Below are positions 8,703 through 18,986 of a stretch of 64,000 bases of DNA, piece after piece (the stretch's first letter is position 1; every line of letters starts with the position of its first letter). This DNA comes from Rhizobium sp. Leaf453 (GTDB lineage Bacteria > Pseudomonadota > Alphaproteobacteria > Rhizobiales > Rhizobiaceae). The notes under the pieces are model-generated. The model was not told the DNA's origin. It did not search any database and was given only the letters and a program-made list of their open reading frames with translations. Position numbers and translations under genes: made by a program. The stretch is from the NCBI RefSeq assembly GCF_001425605.1, contig NZ_LMRG01000010.1, forward strand, positions 51,058 to 115,057, read 5' to 3'.

Positions 8703-9935
8703 TAACACTTCAGGCTTGCTCGGCTTGCGGCGATGTATGGGCACCGCGTCGATCCATTCGAGAAAGGCCCTCTCCTGCTCCGCGAGCCGCAGATTCACGT
8801 CTTCACCTCGAGAAAGAATTGTCTCCGATATGGATACCAAGTTGACACAGATTTCTCGAAAATGCACCGCAAGCAGCTGCACATCGAAGGTTTCGATGTG
8901 CAGTGCATACTTATGCTGCTCGAAATCCGCCAGAAGATCGACGTTTTTCTGGGCGTAGCCGAGTGAAATGATCGGACGTCCGAGCTTGAGCGCGCACACT
9001 GCGTTGTGATAGCGCGAAACGATTACGATGTCCGTCAAAGCAATATCGCGCATGATGCCATGCAGCGTTCCGCCTTCTCCGGAGGTTATCCGGCCCGTCG
9101 CAAGCAGCGGTCGCGTTGCAGCGAGGTGAGCCGAAAGATCGGCAACGGCGCGCAGATCGGCGCGATCGCCTGTCAGCAGCCGCACGTCGTGTCCCTCGTC
9201 AGTCAGCCATTCCACGAAACCTGCCATTTTGGAAATATAGCGCTCGTAGAGGTCGTCCGCATCGGCCAAGTCCTTTGCCCAGCCCCGATAATGCATTAGG
9301 CCGACACCGACCACGAGACGAAGACCACGCGGCCGCGAGGCAGGTTGCGGCGCGGGCAGACTAAAGGCAATGTCGGGGACCTTCCCGTCACGGGAAACAT
9401 TGACACCCATGTTTTTCACATACTCGCGCGAGAATTCGTCCCTGAACGAGCGATAGCCGGCGGTGTTTGCTGCTGCCCGCATGAACCAGCGGCTGACACG
9501 GCGGCTCACGGGGCCGGCGCCAATGCTGACGAAGGCGACGCGCGCCTTGCGCAGCCTCGTGGCGATGCACCAACGGAAGACCACGAAGGGCCAGCCGAAA
9601 GGATGCTCCTGGAAATCGTCCAGGATCCCTGTTCCCGGTATAATCAGCACATCCACGTCGTTGAGTTGGGATATCAGGGAGCAAAAGACGAGAACCCGGC
9701 GCGGCAGGTTGAGTAGAAACCGGTTAAAACCTTTGAACCACCCTCGTCGAAGAACGACTCCGCTGATGCTAACGGCGCGCACCCTGTACTGCTGCTCCAC
9801 GACCTTCGGGTCCGAGCAGATGCAGAGCAGCTCGCAGTCAGGTTTTACCCGTTTCAGGAAATTCAGCATGGATTCGAGCGATCCGTCGTTGCCGCTGTTT
9901 CCACTGCCAAACTGGCCCAATAATGCGATCTTCAC
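8688..9935 (-). CDS. Polysaccharide pyruvyl transferase family protein
   Basis: About 415 residues resembling the CsaB/ExoV-type pyruvyltransferases that put ketal pyruvate on sugar residues using PEP. Visible features are an N-terminal ALLGQFGSGNSGNDGSLESML glycine-rich loop, a VDVLIIPGTGILDD segment, and a C-terminal VSRYHNAVCALKLGRPIISLGY motif typical of the family. The GTG at 9933-9935 has GGGAG just upstream and begins the conserved VKIALLGQFG; the longer ATG start adds an unlike tail. Pyruvylation would add negative charge to the polymer. It is transcribed opposite to the GT genes around it. Confidence 0.85.
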   Translation of the reverse strand: MKIALLGQFGSGNSGNDGSLESMLNFLKRVKPDCELLCICSDPKVVEQQYRVRAVSISGVVLRRGWFKGFNRFLLNLPRRVLVFCSLISQLNDVDVLIIPGTGILDDFQEHPFGWPFVVFRWCIATRLRKARVAFVSIGAGPVSRRVSRWFMRAAANTAGYRSFRDEFSREYVKNMGVNVSRDGKVPDIAFSLPAPQPASRPRGLRLVVGVGLMHYRGWAKDLADADDLYERYISKMAGFVEWLTDEGHDVRLLTGDRADLRAVADLSAHLAATRPLLATGRITSGEGGTLHGIMRDIALTDIVIVSRYHNAVCALKLGRPIISLGYAQKNVDLLADFEQHKYALHIETFDVQLLAVHFREICVNLVSISETILSRGEDVNLRLAEQERAFLEWIDAVPIHRRKPSKPEVLSPIR

Positions 9936-10188
9936 GTAAGCTCCCGGAGACAAAGACCGCGATAGCGCCGCGTACGGCATCATCATAGCTAAGAGCTCTG
10001 AAAACTTTAGGTGTCTGTTCGGCGACAAACGTTCGCTCTTCGGTCAGGCCGAGCCTAGAACTTGTCCAATCAGACGAGCACTGCATGTGGTTTGGACGAC
10101 TGCTCCGGCCTGCTCGCTTCAGTTAGCATTTACAGTCCCGCACTGCATTTCGCCGGTCGCAGTCATCGGTCCCTCGGAGAGCGCGCTC
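9936..10188. other. Divergent intergenic region
   Basis: Spacer between the leftward pyruvyltransferase gene and the rightward GT4 gene. It should hold both promoters. I see no terminator-like structure or convincing palindrome in it. Confidence 0.35.
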
Positions 10189-11382
10189 GTGAAATTTGCC
10201 TACTTCGTTAAGCCGCATATCGGCGGCACCTACACCGTCTTCACACAGCTGAGATCCGGTCTGGCTGCGCATGGCATCACGGTCGAATGGCTGAGCCTTC
10301 AGCGGCATGCCCAGGATGGCTACATCGACTGGAGCGACGCGATGGCTCATGGTGCCTTCGTGCCTGTCGCTGCCTCAGCAAGGCAACAGGACGAGGCAAG
10401 GGCGCTGGAAGTCGCGATCCGCCTGCGCGGCTACGACGGCATCTTTGTCAACGTGCTTGCCGATCCGGTCGAAACCAACATCGTGCATTATCTCCCCAAC
10501 AACCTGCTCCGCGTCATGATCGTGCACAACATCACGCCGGGTACCTATGCGGCCGCATCCGCGATCCGCAACCGTGTACACGCGACAGCATGCGTTTCGG
10601 ATCGCTGCCGCAAGGATCTCATCAGCAAGTATGGCTTTTCCCCATCCCAGACCTTCGTTGTTCCCAACGCTGTCGATGCAACCGCCGTGACCGGTTTGCG
10701 ACGCACTGCACAATCGGGCAAGGGTCTGCGCGTAATCGCTCTCGGCAGAATCGAAGATTCGTCGAAGGGTGTATTTTGGCTACCAAAAATCCTGGCTGGC
10801 CTGCCGGACGATGTCGATCTGACCATTGCCGGTGACGGACCCGACCTGCCGGAGTTGAAACAGCGTTTTTCCGGATTCGGGTCGCGCGTCCGGTTTCTGG
10901 GGTACGTCTCTCCCGAAAAGGTGCTTCCGCTCATGATGGAGCATGATGCCTTCATCATGCCGTCGCGTTTCGAAGGCTTCGGAATAACCATAGTCGAAGC
11001 CATGGCCACCGGCTGTGTTCCGGTGGTCTCGCGCATCTCCGGCGTAACGGACACGATCATCGACCACGGCAAGAACGGTCTGCTGTTCCAGGTCGGCGAT
11101 GTGGTCGAAGCGATCGATTTCATCAAGCGACTGCGCGATGGCGATGTCCGCCGGCAACTTTCCGCCGCCGGCCAGGAGAGGGCACTCTCCCAGTTCAACA
11201 TCGAGCTGATGGCGGCTCGCTACGCAGACATTTTGCACGGGCTCCAAGGTACGCAGGCGATGCAGCCACCCGCGCTCCCCATGGAGGCATGGGCTCTGCC
11301 GAGCGGTCTTCGGCCCGGTCTGCGCAGACTGGTTCCGCGCTACCTAAAAAACTGGCTGCGCCAGCAAAGCGAGCGGCTTTAA
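10189..11382 (+). CDS. Family 4 glycosyltransferase
   Basis: About 397 residues with GT-B architecture: an N-terminal acceptor domain beginning KFAYFVKPHIGGTYTVF and a C-terminal donor domain with GRIEDSSKGVFWLPKILAGL, TIAGDGPDLPEL and the GT4 signature MPSRFEGFGITIVEAMATG. It transfers a sugar from a nucleotide donor with retention. The GTG at 10189 is preferred because GGAGAG lies eight bases upstream and the conserved sequence starts there. It is first in a rightward run leading to the aminotransferase and hydrolase genes. Confidence 0.88.
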   Translation: MKFAYFVKPHIGGTYTVFTQLRSGLAAHGITVEWLSLQRHAQDGYIDWSDAMAHGAFVPVAASARQQDEARALEVAIRLRGYDGIFVNVLADPVETNIVHYLPNNLLRVMIVHNITPGTYAAASAIRNRVHATACVSDRCRKDLISKYGFSPSQTFVVPNAVDATAVTGLRRTAQSGKGLRVIALGRIEDSSKGVFWLPKILAGLPDDVDLTIAGDGPDLPELKQRFSGFGSRVRFLGYVSPEKVLPLMMEHDAFIMPSRFEGFGITIVEAMATGCVPVVSRISGVTDTIIDHGKNGLLFQVGDVVEAIDFIKRLRDGDVRRQLSAAGQERALSQFNIELMAARYADILHGLQGTQAMQPPALPMEAWALPSGLRPGLRRLVPRYLKNWLRQQSERL

Positions 11383-11583
11383 GAGGAAGTCATGGCGCTG
11401 GTCGCCTGGCTGCGAATTATAGCGCGGGGAGCGGGCCGCTGAAGTGCGGCAATCGAACGATTGCAAGGAATAACGGCGACCTTACCTCATCGGACGCGAC
11501 AGAGTGCCAATTTGGCAAGTCGAAGGCACGCTGCCGGACGTTTACGATTTTTCCACAAGGTTAATGCGAATCGGAGTTCGACG

Positions 11584-12939
11584 ATGACCAGCTACATCAC
11601 CACATTTGACAATTCCAACCGACTGCGCAGGCGAGCGCACGACATCATACCTGGTGGTGCACACACCTATGCCAAGGGTGACGACCAGTTTCCCGAACTC
11701 TCGCCCGGCTTTATCGCCCATGGGTACGGGTCCCATGTCTGGGATGTGGACGGCAACGAGTACATCGAATACGGCATGGGCAATCGATCGATCGGCCTTG
11801 GGCATGCCTATGCGGATGTTCTTCACGCGGTAAGCCGTGAACTGGAACGCGGCAGCAATTTCACCCGTCCATCATCAATCGAAGTCGAATGCGCCTCGAC
11901 GCTGCTCGACATGATACCGGCTGCCCAAATGGTCAAGTTCTGCAAGGACGGATCGCATGTGACGTCGGGCGCTATGCGGCTCGCGCGTGCAGTCACCGGC
12001 CGGGATCTGATCGCCCGCTGCAGCGACCATCCATTCTTCTCCACGGACGACTGGTTCATCGCCACCACACCGATGAATGCCGGCATTCCGGATGATACTG
12101 GCAAACTGACACTCGGCTTTCGCTATAACGATCTTTCCAGCGCACGCGCACTCTTTGCCCGCTATCCTGGCCGGATCGCTGCCCTCATTCTAGAACCCAC
12201 CCGCGGCGAGGAGCCGGCGGACAAATACCTGCACCGCCTGCAGGAGCTTTGCCACGAGAACGGCGCCCTGTTCGTGCTGGACGAAATGATCACCGGTTTC
12301 CGCTGGCACAATGGCGGGGCGCAGCAAATCCACGGCATCGAGCCCGACCTTTCCTGCTTCGGAAAAGCGTTAGGAAACGGCTTTGCCATTTCGGCCCTTG
12401 CGGGAAAGCGAGAATTCATGGAACTCGGCGGCATCCGACAGACGGACAAGCCGCGGGTATTCCTCCTGTCGACGACGCATGGCGCGGAAACCCACGCGAT
12501 GGCGGCCGCTATCGCTACGATGCGTGTCTACCAGCTCGAGCCGGTGGTCAGTCATCTCTACCGGCAGGGCACCGCGCTGCGATCGAAACTTAATCAGGTC
12601 GCGGCACGGCATGGCCTGCAGGAGTACTTTCAGATCCATGGGGAAGCATGTTGCTTGAGCTATTCTGTGCTAGACCGGGATCGCACGCCGTCACAGTGGA
12701 TGCGCTCGCTACTTATGCAGGAGACGATTGCTCGCGGCGTCCTCGCGCCATCGCTGGTGGTTAGCTACACTCATAGTGACGAAGACATCGAACGGACCGT
12801 GGACGCATTCGACGGTGCATTCGCTGTTTATAAAAAAGCGCTGGAAGATGGCGACGCAACACTGCTGGTGGGTCGACCCTCCGCCATCGTCTTCAGGCGT
12901 TACAACCAGCCGGCAACCGCATCTGCACCAGTGGTTTGA
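11584..12939 (+). CDS. Class III PLP aminotransferase (glutamate-1-semialdehyde aminomutase-like)
   Basis: About 451 residues. Family marks are the N-terminal DIIPGGAHTYAKGDDQ, the VWDVDGNEYIEYGMGNRSIGLGHA segment, the PLP-phosphate region, FVLDEMITGFRWHNGGAQ with the cofactor Asp, and the PLP Lys in CFGKALGNGFAISALAG. GSAM-like enzymes in polysaccharide and secondary-metabolite loci act on sugar or small-acid carbonyls rather than on tetrapyrrole precursors. The ATG at 11584 has CGGAG in front. The gene lies between a GT4 and a secreted hydrolase, so a role in making an amino-substituted donor or substituent for the polymer is inferred, not shown. Confidence 0.85.
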   Translation: MTSYITTFDNSNRLRRRAHDIIPGGAHTYAKGDDQFPELSPGFIAHGYGSHVWDVDGNEYIEYGMGNRSIGLGHAYADVLHAVSRELERGSNFTRPSSIEVECASTLLDMIPAAQMVKFCKDGSHVTSGAMRLARAVTGRDLIARCSDHPFFSTDDWFIATTPMNAGIPDDTGKLTLGFRYNDLSSARALFARYPGRIAALILEPTRGEEPADKYLHRLQELCHENGALFVLDEMITGFRWHNGGAQQIHGIEPDLSCFGKALGNGFAISALAGKREFMELGGIRQTDKPRVFLLSTTHGAETHAMAAAIATMRVYQLEPVVSHLYRQGTALRSKLNQVAARHGLQEYFQIHGEACCLSYSVLDRDRTPSQWMRSLLMQETIARGVLAPSLVVSYTHSDEDIERTVDAFDGAFAVYKKALEDGDATLLVGRPSAIVFRRYNQPATASAPVV

Positions 12940-12949
12940 AGAAAAAGAA

Positions 12950-14263
12950 ATGCACATCCTAGCCGTCTGGACAATGCTGCCGTGGCTTGCTCTTTCATGC
13001 CACACCTTGCCCGCGATCGGCTCCGATCGCTTTCCACTGACCGTGGCTGCCGATCATCAGCATCTCGTGGATGCCTCGGGGCTCCCGTTTCTGATCCATG
13101 GGGACACCGCGTGGTCGCTGATTGCGGAGCTGTCACCCGAAGACGCAGAGCGCTATTTGAAAGACAGGCGTGATCGCGGCTTCAACACTCTGGTCATCTC
13201 GCTGATCGAGCACAAGTTCAGCAGCAAGGCGCCCCGCAATCATGCGGGCGACGCGCCATTCCAATTGGCTGGCGCTTTTGCCGAACCCCTTGATGCCTAC
13301 TTCGATCGTGCACTCTGGCTTGTACGCCGTGCCCGAGACTACGGGTTCCTAGTCCTTCTTGCCCCTGCCTACCTCGGCGTCCGCGATAGCGGCGAAGGCT
13401 GGGCCTCGGAGGTGGCGAAAGCGGGGCCGGAGGTACTGGAAGCCTATGGAGCCTACCTCGGCACGCGGTTTGCAGGTCTGGAGAACATTGTCTGGCTTCA
13501 GGGTGGCGACGACGATCCTGCTGACAGGGCTTGGGTGGAAGCGATCGTCCGCGGCCTGAAACGGGCGAACCCCACCGCCCTTCAATGCGTCCACGGCAAC
13601 CGCGAAAGCGTCATCCGCGAAATCTGGCCAGAGGCCGGATGGATCGACCTCGACACGGTCTACACCTACGGCGATGTCACGGCGGCATTTCGGAAGGCCC
13701 CACGCTCCATCGCACCCAGGCCTGTGATCTTTCTCGAAGGCGTGTACGAGAACGAACATGGAGCAAACGCGGCCACCGTTCGCGCGGCCGCCTATCGCGC
13801 GCTACTATCAGGGGCTGCCGGCCAGATTTTTGGCAACAATCCTGTCTGGCATTTTTCCGGCCCGGGTGTGGTTCCCGCGCCGCAGGATTGGATCGCGGCG
13901 CTCGATAGCGACGGTGCACGCAGCATGACGCACTTGAAGGCGCTGTTCGATTCGTTGGAATGGTGGAAGATTCCTCCCCGCACGCAGGCATCCTCGCCCT
14001 GCGAACCGAGCGGAACCGCCTATGCCGCAGCAAGGGACGGGTCCTATGCGCTGGCTTACCTCATCGGGAACTCGGGGGTGCGGATCGACCATCGCTGCAG
14101 GATAGCACCCGCGATCAACGCCCGCTGGTTCGACCCCTCGTCCGGGCGATTCTTTTCTGCCGCCGTGCCCCGATCCGCGAAGAGATCGGATCACTACTCA
14201 CCGCCGAGCCGAACGAACGCCGGCGGCGATACCGACTGGTTGTTGGTGCTCACAGCCAAATAA
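12950..14263 (+). CDS. Secreted DUF4038/apiosidase-like glycoside hydrolase
   Basis: About 437 residues. The first ~22 residues (VWTMLPWLALSCHTLPAIG) look like a signal peptide. The body matches the DUF4038, GH140/apiosidase-like (beta/alpha)8 family: FLIHGDTAWSLIAELSPED near the start, RGFNTLVISLIE, VWLQGGDDDP (probable catalytic acid near the GGD) and VIFLEGVYENE (second catalytic Glu region). It ends with a small beta domain rich in RWFDPSSGRFF-type sequence. It lies eleven bases after the aminotransferase gene. Family members cleave branched sugars such as apiose from complex glycans. Here it may trim or release the locus's own EPS (inference). Confidence 0.8.
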   Translation: MHILAVWTMLPWLALSCHTLPAIGSDRFPLTVAADHQHLVDASGLPFLIHGDTAWSLIAELSPEDAERYLKDRRDRGFNTLVISLIEHKFSSKAPRNHAGDAPFQLAGAFAEPLDAYFDRALWLVRRARDYGFLVLLAPAYLGVRDSGEGWASEVAKAGPEVLEAYGAYLGTRFAGLENIVWLQGGDDDPADRAWVEAIVRGLKRANPTALQCVHGNRESVIREIWPEAGWIDLDTVYTYGDVTAAFRKAPRSIAPRPVIFLEGVYENEHGANAATVRAAAYRALLSGAAGQIFGNNPVWHFSGPGVVPAPQDWIAALDSDGARSMTHLKALFDSLEWWKIPPRTQASSPCEPSGTAYAAARDGSYALAYLIGNSGVRIDHRCRIAPAINARWFDPSSGRFFSAAVPRSAKRSDHYSPPSRTNAGGDTDWLLVLTAK

Positions 14264-14416
14264 GACCATCGGCCAGCACCGGCACAAAAAGGCTTAGGCA
14301 CTGCGCAGAATCTCGCCAGATGGACATCCCCCGGCATTCTTTCTCCTCAATCGCCGCGATTGCCCGTCTCTCCTACGCTTTGGCGAGTTTCTCACGACAC
14401 GCCGAAGGGGTTTTCC

Positions 14417-15490
14417 ATGAAAGTGCTGGTAACGGGCCATAGGGGATATATCGGGGCGGTAATGGTACCCATCCTGCTGAAGGCAGGGCACGATGTGCAC
14501 GGCTACGACAGCGAACTCTACCGCAGCTGCCGCTATGCGCCAGGCGGACCCATGGCGACAGTGGATACCACGCGCCGGGACATCCGCGACATCACAGTGG
14601 ACGACTTGAGTGGATTCGATGCCGTCATTCATCTTGCAGCACTGTCCAACGATCCGCTGAGCAACCTTAATCCCGAGATCACCTTCGCAATCAACCACAA
14701 GGGCAGCGTCCGGGTTGCGCAAGCAGCAAAGGCTGCCGGCGTCGGCCGCTTCCTATTTGCTTCGTCCTGCAGTAACTACGGCGTCTCCGGCGCCGAGATG
14801 ATCGACGAAGAGGGTAGGCTGAACCCGGTGACGCCGTATGGCTTCTCAAAGGTTCTTGCGGAACGGGATATTGCAAAGCTCGCTGACGAGCGCTTTACAC
14901 CCGTGTTCCTGCGGCCGGCAACCGCGTATGGTCTCTCCCCGATGCTCCGGTTCGACATCGTTCTGAACAACCTCGTCGCCTGGGCAGTTACGGAAAAGCA
15001 GCTGATGCTCAAGTCCGACGGGTCGCCGTGGCGGCCTATCGTTCACGTCGAGGATATTTCCAAGGCGTTTCTTGCCGCGCTCGAAGCGCCGAAGGATGTG
15101 ATCCACAACCAGGCCATCAATGTCGGACAGACGATCCACAATTACCAGGTTAGCGACATCGCCGATATCGTGAGGAAGGTCGTGCCAGGCTGCACGCTGC
15201 GCTACGCCGCTGACGCCGGTCCCGATCTGCGCTCCTACCGCGTTGACTTCGGAAAAATCGCTCGTCTGCTGCCGGCATTCCGCCCTCTGCGCGACGCAAC
15301 ATACGGCGCCCAGGAGCTTTTCAGGGCCTATCGCAGTACCGGTCTTAAGAAAAGTGAGTTTGAAGGCCCACGCTATCAGCGCATCAGCCACATCCAGCGC
15401 CTCGTGGGCAACCGCGCTATCGACCGCAACTTGCGTTGGGCGACGCGCCACACCAACGTCCTGCGGCCGGAGCCGCTGCCCATTCAATGA
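14417..15490 (+). CDS. NAD-dependent epimerase/dehydratase (extended SDR)
   Basis: About 357 residues. The Rossmann loop is [19 protein letters not shown] at the N-terminus, the active-site region is FASSCSNYG followed by [12 protein letters not shown] (YxxxK), and [15 protein letters not shown] and HVEDISKAF are sugar-nucleotide SDR motifs. It oxidises/reduces or epimerises a nucleotide-sugar. The start at 14417 has GAAGGGG upstream. Its stop overlaps the next gene's ATG as ATGA, so the two are translationally coupled and probably act on the same pathway. The exact substrate is unknown. Confidence 0.88.
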   Translation: MKVLVTGHRGYIGAVMVPILLKAGHDVHGYDSELYRSCRYAPGGPMATVDTTRRDIRDITVDDLSGFDAVIHLAALSNDPLSNLNPEITFAINHKGSVRVAQAAKAAGVGRFLFASSCSNYGVSGAEMIDEEGRLNPVTPYGFSKVLAERDIAKLADERFTPVFLRPATAYGLSPMLRFDIVLNNLVAWAVTEKQLMLKSDGSPWRPIVHVEDISKAFLAALEAPKDVIHNQAINVGQTIHNYQVSDIADIVRKVVPGCTLRYAADAGPDLRSYRVDFGKIARLLPAFRPLRDATYGAQELFRAYRSTGLKKSEFEGPRYQRISHIQRLVGNRAIDRNLRWATRHTNVLRPEPLPIQ

Positions 15491-16824
15491 ACGTCAATCA
15501 GCCAGCAGCCGACCGGACAGCGGCGTCCCTGTCTTCGCCGGACGCTATCGGCAAGGGCATTGCAGCGCTCGCTGCCCGACTTTTCCCACTGAACAGGAGC
15601 ATCACCGGCGATGGGGTGCGCGAGACGCTGGACATCCTGGATGACCATGTCCATATCGACCGAAGCGAGGTAGCGACCGGCACGCGGGCTTTCGACTGGA
15701 CCGTGCCGCGCGAGTGGAAGCTGCGGGCAGCCTATATCAAGGATCCTTCGGGTCGGAAAATCGTCGATCTCACTGAATCGAACCTCCATGTCATGGGGTA
15801 CAGCACACCCGTCGATGCCCGGATGACCTTGGGCGAGTTGAAGAAGCATATCCATACCCTGCCAGAGCAGCCGGACCTTATTCCCTACAGGACCTCCTAC
15901 TATACCGAAGACTGGGCGTTCTGCATGCGGCATAACGAGTGGCTCGCGCTGACAGAAGGTGAATATGAGGTCGTTATCGATTCCTCACTTTTCGACGGCA
16001 GCCTGACCTACGGCGAAATCCTGCAGCCCGGCGCCATTGATCGCACTGTCCTTTTTTCCACGCATATCTGTCATCCGTCGCTCGCGAACGACAACTGCGC
16101 GGGGCTCGCGCTCCAGGCTTTTATCGCCGCAGCACTGAAGGAACGGGCCACGCGCTACACCTACCGGTTTCTATTCATACCCGGAACGATCGGCGCGCTA
16201 ACATGGCTATCGCGCAACCCGAACGTGCTGCAGCATATCGATCATGGCCTGGTCCTGTCCTGCATTGGCGACGGCGGTGGTCCGACCTACAAGAGGACCC
16301 GACGTGGCAACACGATGATTGATCGCGCTGTTTCAGTCGTGCGTTGCGGCGGCGATACGGCTGTCGAGATCGTCGATTTCAGCCCGTACGGCTATGACGA
16401 GCGCCAGTTCAACGCGCCCGGGTTCAATCTGCCTGTCGGCCAGCTTCAACGCAGCCGGTTCGGCACATTTCCGCAATACCATACTTCGGCTGACGACCTG
16501 GGCTTCATTCGCCCACAACACCTGGCGAGCTCGTATCAGATGGTCATGGACATCATCGACGTTCTGGAAACGAACTGGGTGCCGCTGAACCTTTTTCCGA
16601 TGGGCGAGCCGCAACTCGGCAGGCGCGGGTTGTTCTCCGCGACAGGCGGACACAACAACGTCAGCGTCGGTTCGCTCGCTTTCCTTTGGGTTCTGAACCT
16701 CGCCGATGGTGAGTATTCGCTACTCGATATCGCTGAAAGATCGGGGATCGTTTACAAGGAGATATCCGCCGCTGCGGATTTGCTGCTGCACCACGGCCTG
16801 CTGTCATGCCTGCGGCCGGGATGA
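15487..16824 (+). CDS. DUF4910-type aminopeptidase-like protein with winged-helix tail
   Basis: About 445 residues. The core looks like the M28-type Zn-peptidase fold seen in DUF4910/DUF2172 proteins. [16 protein letters not shown] offers His and Asp ligands, [18 protein letters not shown] follows the same fold, and YHTSADD supplies the late His/Asp. The last ~70 residues ([22 protein letters not shown]) look like a winged helix. Members are frequent in polysaccharide and antibiotic sugar loci next to NDP-sugar methyltransferases and PIG-L deacetylases, but their reaction is not settled. It is coupled by ATGA to the SDR gene. I would not name a substrate. Confidence 0.8.
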   Translation: MNVNQPAADRTAASLSSPDAIGKGIAALAARLFPLNRSITGDGVRETLDILDDHVHIDRSEVATGTRAFDWTVPREWKLRAAYIKDPSGRKIVDLTESNLHVMGYSTPVDARMTLGELKKHIHTLPEQPDLIPYRTSYYTEDWAFCMRHNEWLALTEGEYEVVIDSSLFDGSLTYGEILQPGAIDRTVLFSTHICHPSLANDNCAGLALQAFIAAALKERATRYTYRFLFIPGTIGALTWLSRNPNVLQHIDHGLVLSCIGDGGGPTYKRTRRGNTMIDRAVSVVRCGGDTAVEIVDFSPYGYDERQFNAPGFNLPVGQLQRSRFGTFPQYHTSADDLGFIRPQHLASSYQMVMDIIDVLETNWVPLNLFPMGEPQLGRRGLFSATGGHNNVSVGSLAFLWVLNLADGEYSLLDIAERSGIVYKEISAAADLLLHHGLLSCLRPG

Positions 16825-17364
16825 ACCGGGCAATGTGTCGGCCACGGACGACCAGGCAGCATCCCTCTCAGACAGGAGACAAGGACGCGCCGGCCAAGTG
16901 ATCCCGAAGACGGGATCGTCATAGCGCAGCCCGTCAGAGGCCTTGGCTTGGTACCCATCCGAGATGAGGTAGGAAACGATCGCATCCTTGGACAATGAGA
17001 GAAAGCCATGTGCAAATCCTCTCGGAATATAAAGGCGACGGCCATTCTCGGCGGACAGTTCAGCGGCCACCCACCTGCCGAAGGCGGGCGAATCCTTGCG
17101 AATATCCACGGCAACGTCCCAGATTGCACCCTGTATGCAGGTGACGACCTTCACCTCCTCGTATGGATGTCTCTGGAAATGCAGGCCGCGCAGTGTGTAC
17201 ATGTGCCGGGATTGTGAGACGCTGTGCTGGACGAAAGTATCAACAAGCCCGTGACCCCGGTATTCTTGATTGCAGAAGGTTCTTGAGAAAGATCCGCGGA
17301 CATCGTGGAGAACAAGCGGCTCGATCAGCCAGACGCCTGGCAACTCGGTTTCCGTAAATTTCAT
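16804..17364 (-). CDS. dTDP-4-dehydrorhamnose 3,5-epimerase family protein
   Basis: 186 residues, normal length for RfbC/RmlC cupins. Motifs: QHSVSQSRHMYTLRGLHFQ with the catalytic His, EEVKVVTCIQGAIWDVAVDIRKDSP, and LYIPRGFAHGFLSLS. The reaction is 3- and/or 5-epimerisation of a 4-keto-6-deoxy nucleotide sugar. The ATG at 17362-17364 is favoured because AGGA precedes it and homology begins there. No rmlA, rmlB or rmlD partner is visible in the window. Since a C-methyltransferase gene faces away from it, the substrate may be another 4-keto sugar. Its 3' end overlaps the DUF4910-type gene by 21 bp. Confidence 0.88.
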   Translation of the reverse strand: MKFTETELPGVWLIEPLVLHDVRGSFSRTFCNQEYRGHGLVDTFVQHSVSQSRHMYTLRGLHFQRHPYEEVKVVTCIQGAIWDVAVDIRKDSPAFGRWVAAELSAENGRRLYIPRGFAHGFLSLSKDAIVSYLISDGYQAKASDGLRYDDPVFGITWPARPCLLSERDAAWSSVADTLPGSSRPQA

Positions 17365-17696
17365 CGTTCGGCATCCTTTCCCCCGGCACGCAACAGCTAA
17401 CATGCCGTTCGGGTGATTTTCGCGCATTCCACATCGCGGGAAAAGCTGCTCGAAAGGCGTAGCTCGACAGCTCGATATGCGCAGGGGCCAACCGGAATCA
17501 GTATAGTTTAAGTCGGAATGATCCAATTGTATAAAAGCTGAGCGATTTATACAGATATTCGTCTCGTACACTACGTCTTTTGAATGATTGTTGAGTCTTA
17601 TTTTCATTATAGATTCTGACATATCATAAAATACTGTGACATTACGATTTTAGAGAGCAGCGCCGCGAAATCATTCGAGATAACGGAGTGCGAGCA
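17365..17696. promoter_or_regulatory. AT-rich divergent promoter region
   Basis: About 330 bases between the leftward epimerase and rightward methyltransferase genes. From 17500 to 17650 the sequence is much richer in A/T than its neighbours (for example gattcttattttcattatag-like runs). No gene fits. Promoters for both directions are expected here; I could not assign them precisely. Confidence 0.45.
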
Positions 17697-18986
17697 ATGA
17701 ATTTTCAGACAACTCCCATTCTGCCAGACACCGTCCGCAGCCCGCCACGGTGCCGGATCTGCAATACAGACCTGACGCACACCTTCGTCGACCTCGGCAT
17801 GTCTCCACCCTGCGAAAGCTTCGTCCAGGAAAATCGCAAATCAGACATGGAATGTTACTATCCCCTTCATGCCTATGTCTGTGAAAACTGCCTCCTCGTA
17901 CAGCTCGAAGAGCATATCAGCCCGAAAAGCATCTTCGAGGAGTACGCGTATTTCTCTTCCTATTCAGTCAGTTGGGTCGAGCACGCGCGAATCTACTGTC
18001 ACCGGATGGTCGAACGTTTCGGCTTGAACGAGAAAAGCCTCGTGGTGGAGCTTGCAAGCAATGACGGCTATCTGCTGCAGCACTTCGCGCCGCTGGGCAT
18101 ACCGGTCCTCGGCGTTGAGCCGGCCATCAATGTCGCCAAGGTGGCACAGGAAAAGGGCATAACCACACGCGTTGAGTTCTTCGGCACCCGGCTCGCCGAA
18201 ACCATGGTGTCGGAAAGGCTTGAAGCCGATCTCATCGTCGGCAACAACGTGCTTGCGCAAGTGCCCGACATCAACAATTTCGTGGCCGGCATCAAGCGGC
18301 TGTTGAAACCGGACGGCGTGGTCACGCTTGAATTTCCACATATCGACATGCTGATTAAACACAACCAGTTCGACACGATCTATCACGAGCATTTTTCGTA
18401 TTTTTCCCTTCTGACCATCCGCACGCTTGCAACGATGCATGGCCTCAAAGTCTTCGACGTCGAGGAAATGCCCACCCATGGAGGATCGTTGCGCGTGTTT
18501 TTCGCCCATGAAGACAGCGACAGGCGGGTCAAGAACTCAGTCTCGAAGCTGGTTGCTCGCGAGATCGCGGCCGGCCTGGGCAAGATCGAGACCTACACTG
18601 CGTTCGCCGTGCGCGCGCAGCAGTCCAAGCGGAACATTCTCCGGTTCCTTGTGCAGGCAAAGGAAGCCGGGCGGTCCATTTGCGGATACGGCGCACCGGG
18701 CAAAGGCAACACGCTCCTCAACTACTGCGGCATTGGCCGGGACTTTCTCGACTTCACCGTCGACCTCAACCCCTACAAGCACGGGCGCTACACGCCGGGA
18801 ATGCATATTCCGATCCGCAAGGTCGAGGCCATCGACGCGGCCAGGCCGGACTACGTGTTCATCCTGCCCTGGAACCTGAAAGACGAGATCATTCAGCAGA
18901 TGCGGCACATCGGCGATTGGGGGGGCAAGTTCGTGATTCCGATCCCCTCGATTTCCGTGATTGATCCAAAGGAAATGGCCTTATGA
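17697..18986 (+). CDS. NDP-sugar C-methyltransferase-like protein (Zn-finger + SAM domain)
   Basis: About 429 residues in three parts. An N-terminal zinc-binding domain has CRICN (residues ~16-20), a Cys near GMSPPCESF, and CENC. A central SAM domain has VVELASNDGYLLQHF and GVEPAINVAKVA. A C-terminal Rossmann-like domain contains GYGAPGKGNTLLNYCG. This is the arrangement of TylC3/NovU-type sugar C-methyltransferases, which put a methyl on C3 or C5 of a 4-keto sugar nucleotide and give branched sugars. The ATG at 17697 has GGAG eight bases upstream. The stop overlaps the nucleotidyltransferase start (ATGA), so the products likely work in one pathway. Confidence 0.87.
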   Translation: MNFQTTPILPDTVRSPPRCRICNTDLTHTFVDLGMSPPCESFVQENRKSDMECYYPLHAYVCENCLLVQLEEHISPKSIFEEYAYFSSYSVSWVEHARIYCHRMVERFGLNEKSLVVELASNDGYLLQHFAPLGIPVLGVEPAINVAKVAQEKGITTRVEFFGTRLAETMVSERLEADLIVGNNVLAQVPDINNFVAGIKRLLKPDGVVTLEFPHIDMLIKHNQFDTIYHEHFSYFSLLTIRTLATMHGLKVFDVEEMPTHGGSLRVFFAHEDSDRRVKNSVSKLVAREIAAGLGKIETYTAFAVRAQQSKRNILRFLVQAKEAGRSICGYGAPGKGNTLLNYCGIGRDFLDFTVDLNPYKHGRYTPGMHIPIRKVEAIDAARPDYVFILPWNLKDEIIQQMRHIGDWGGKFVIPIPSISVIDPKEMAL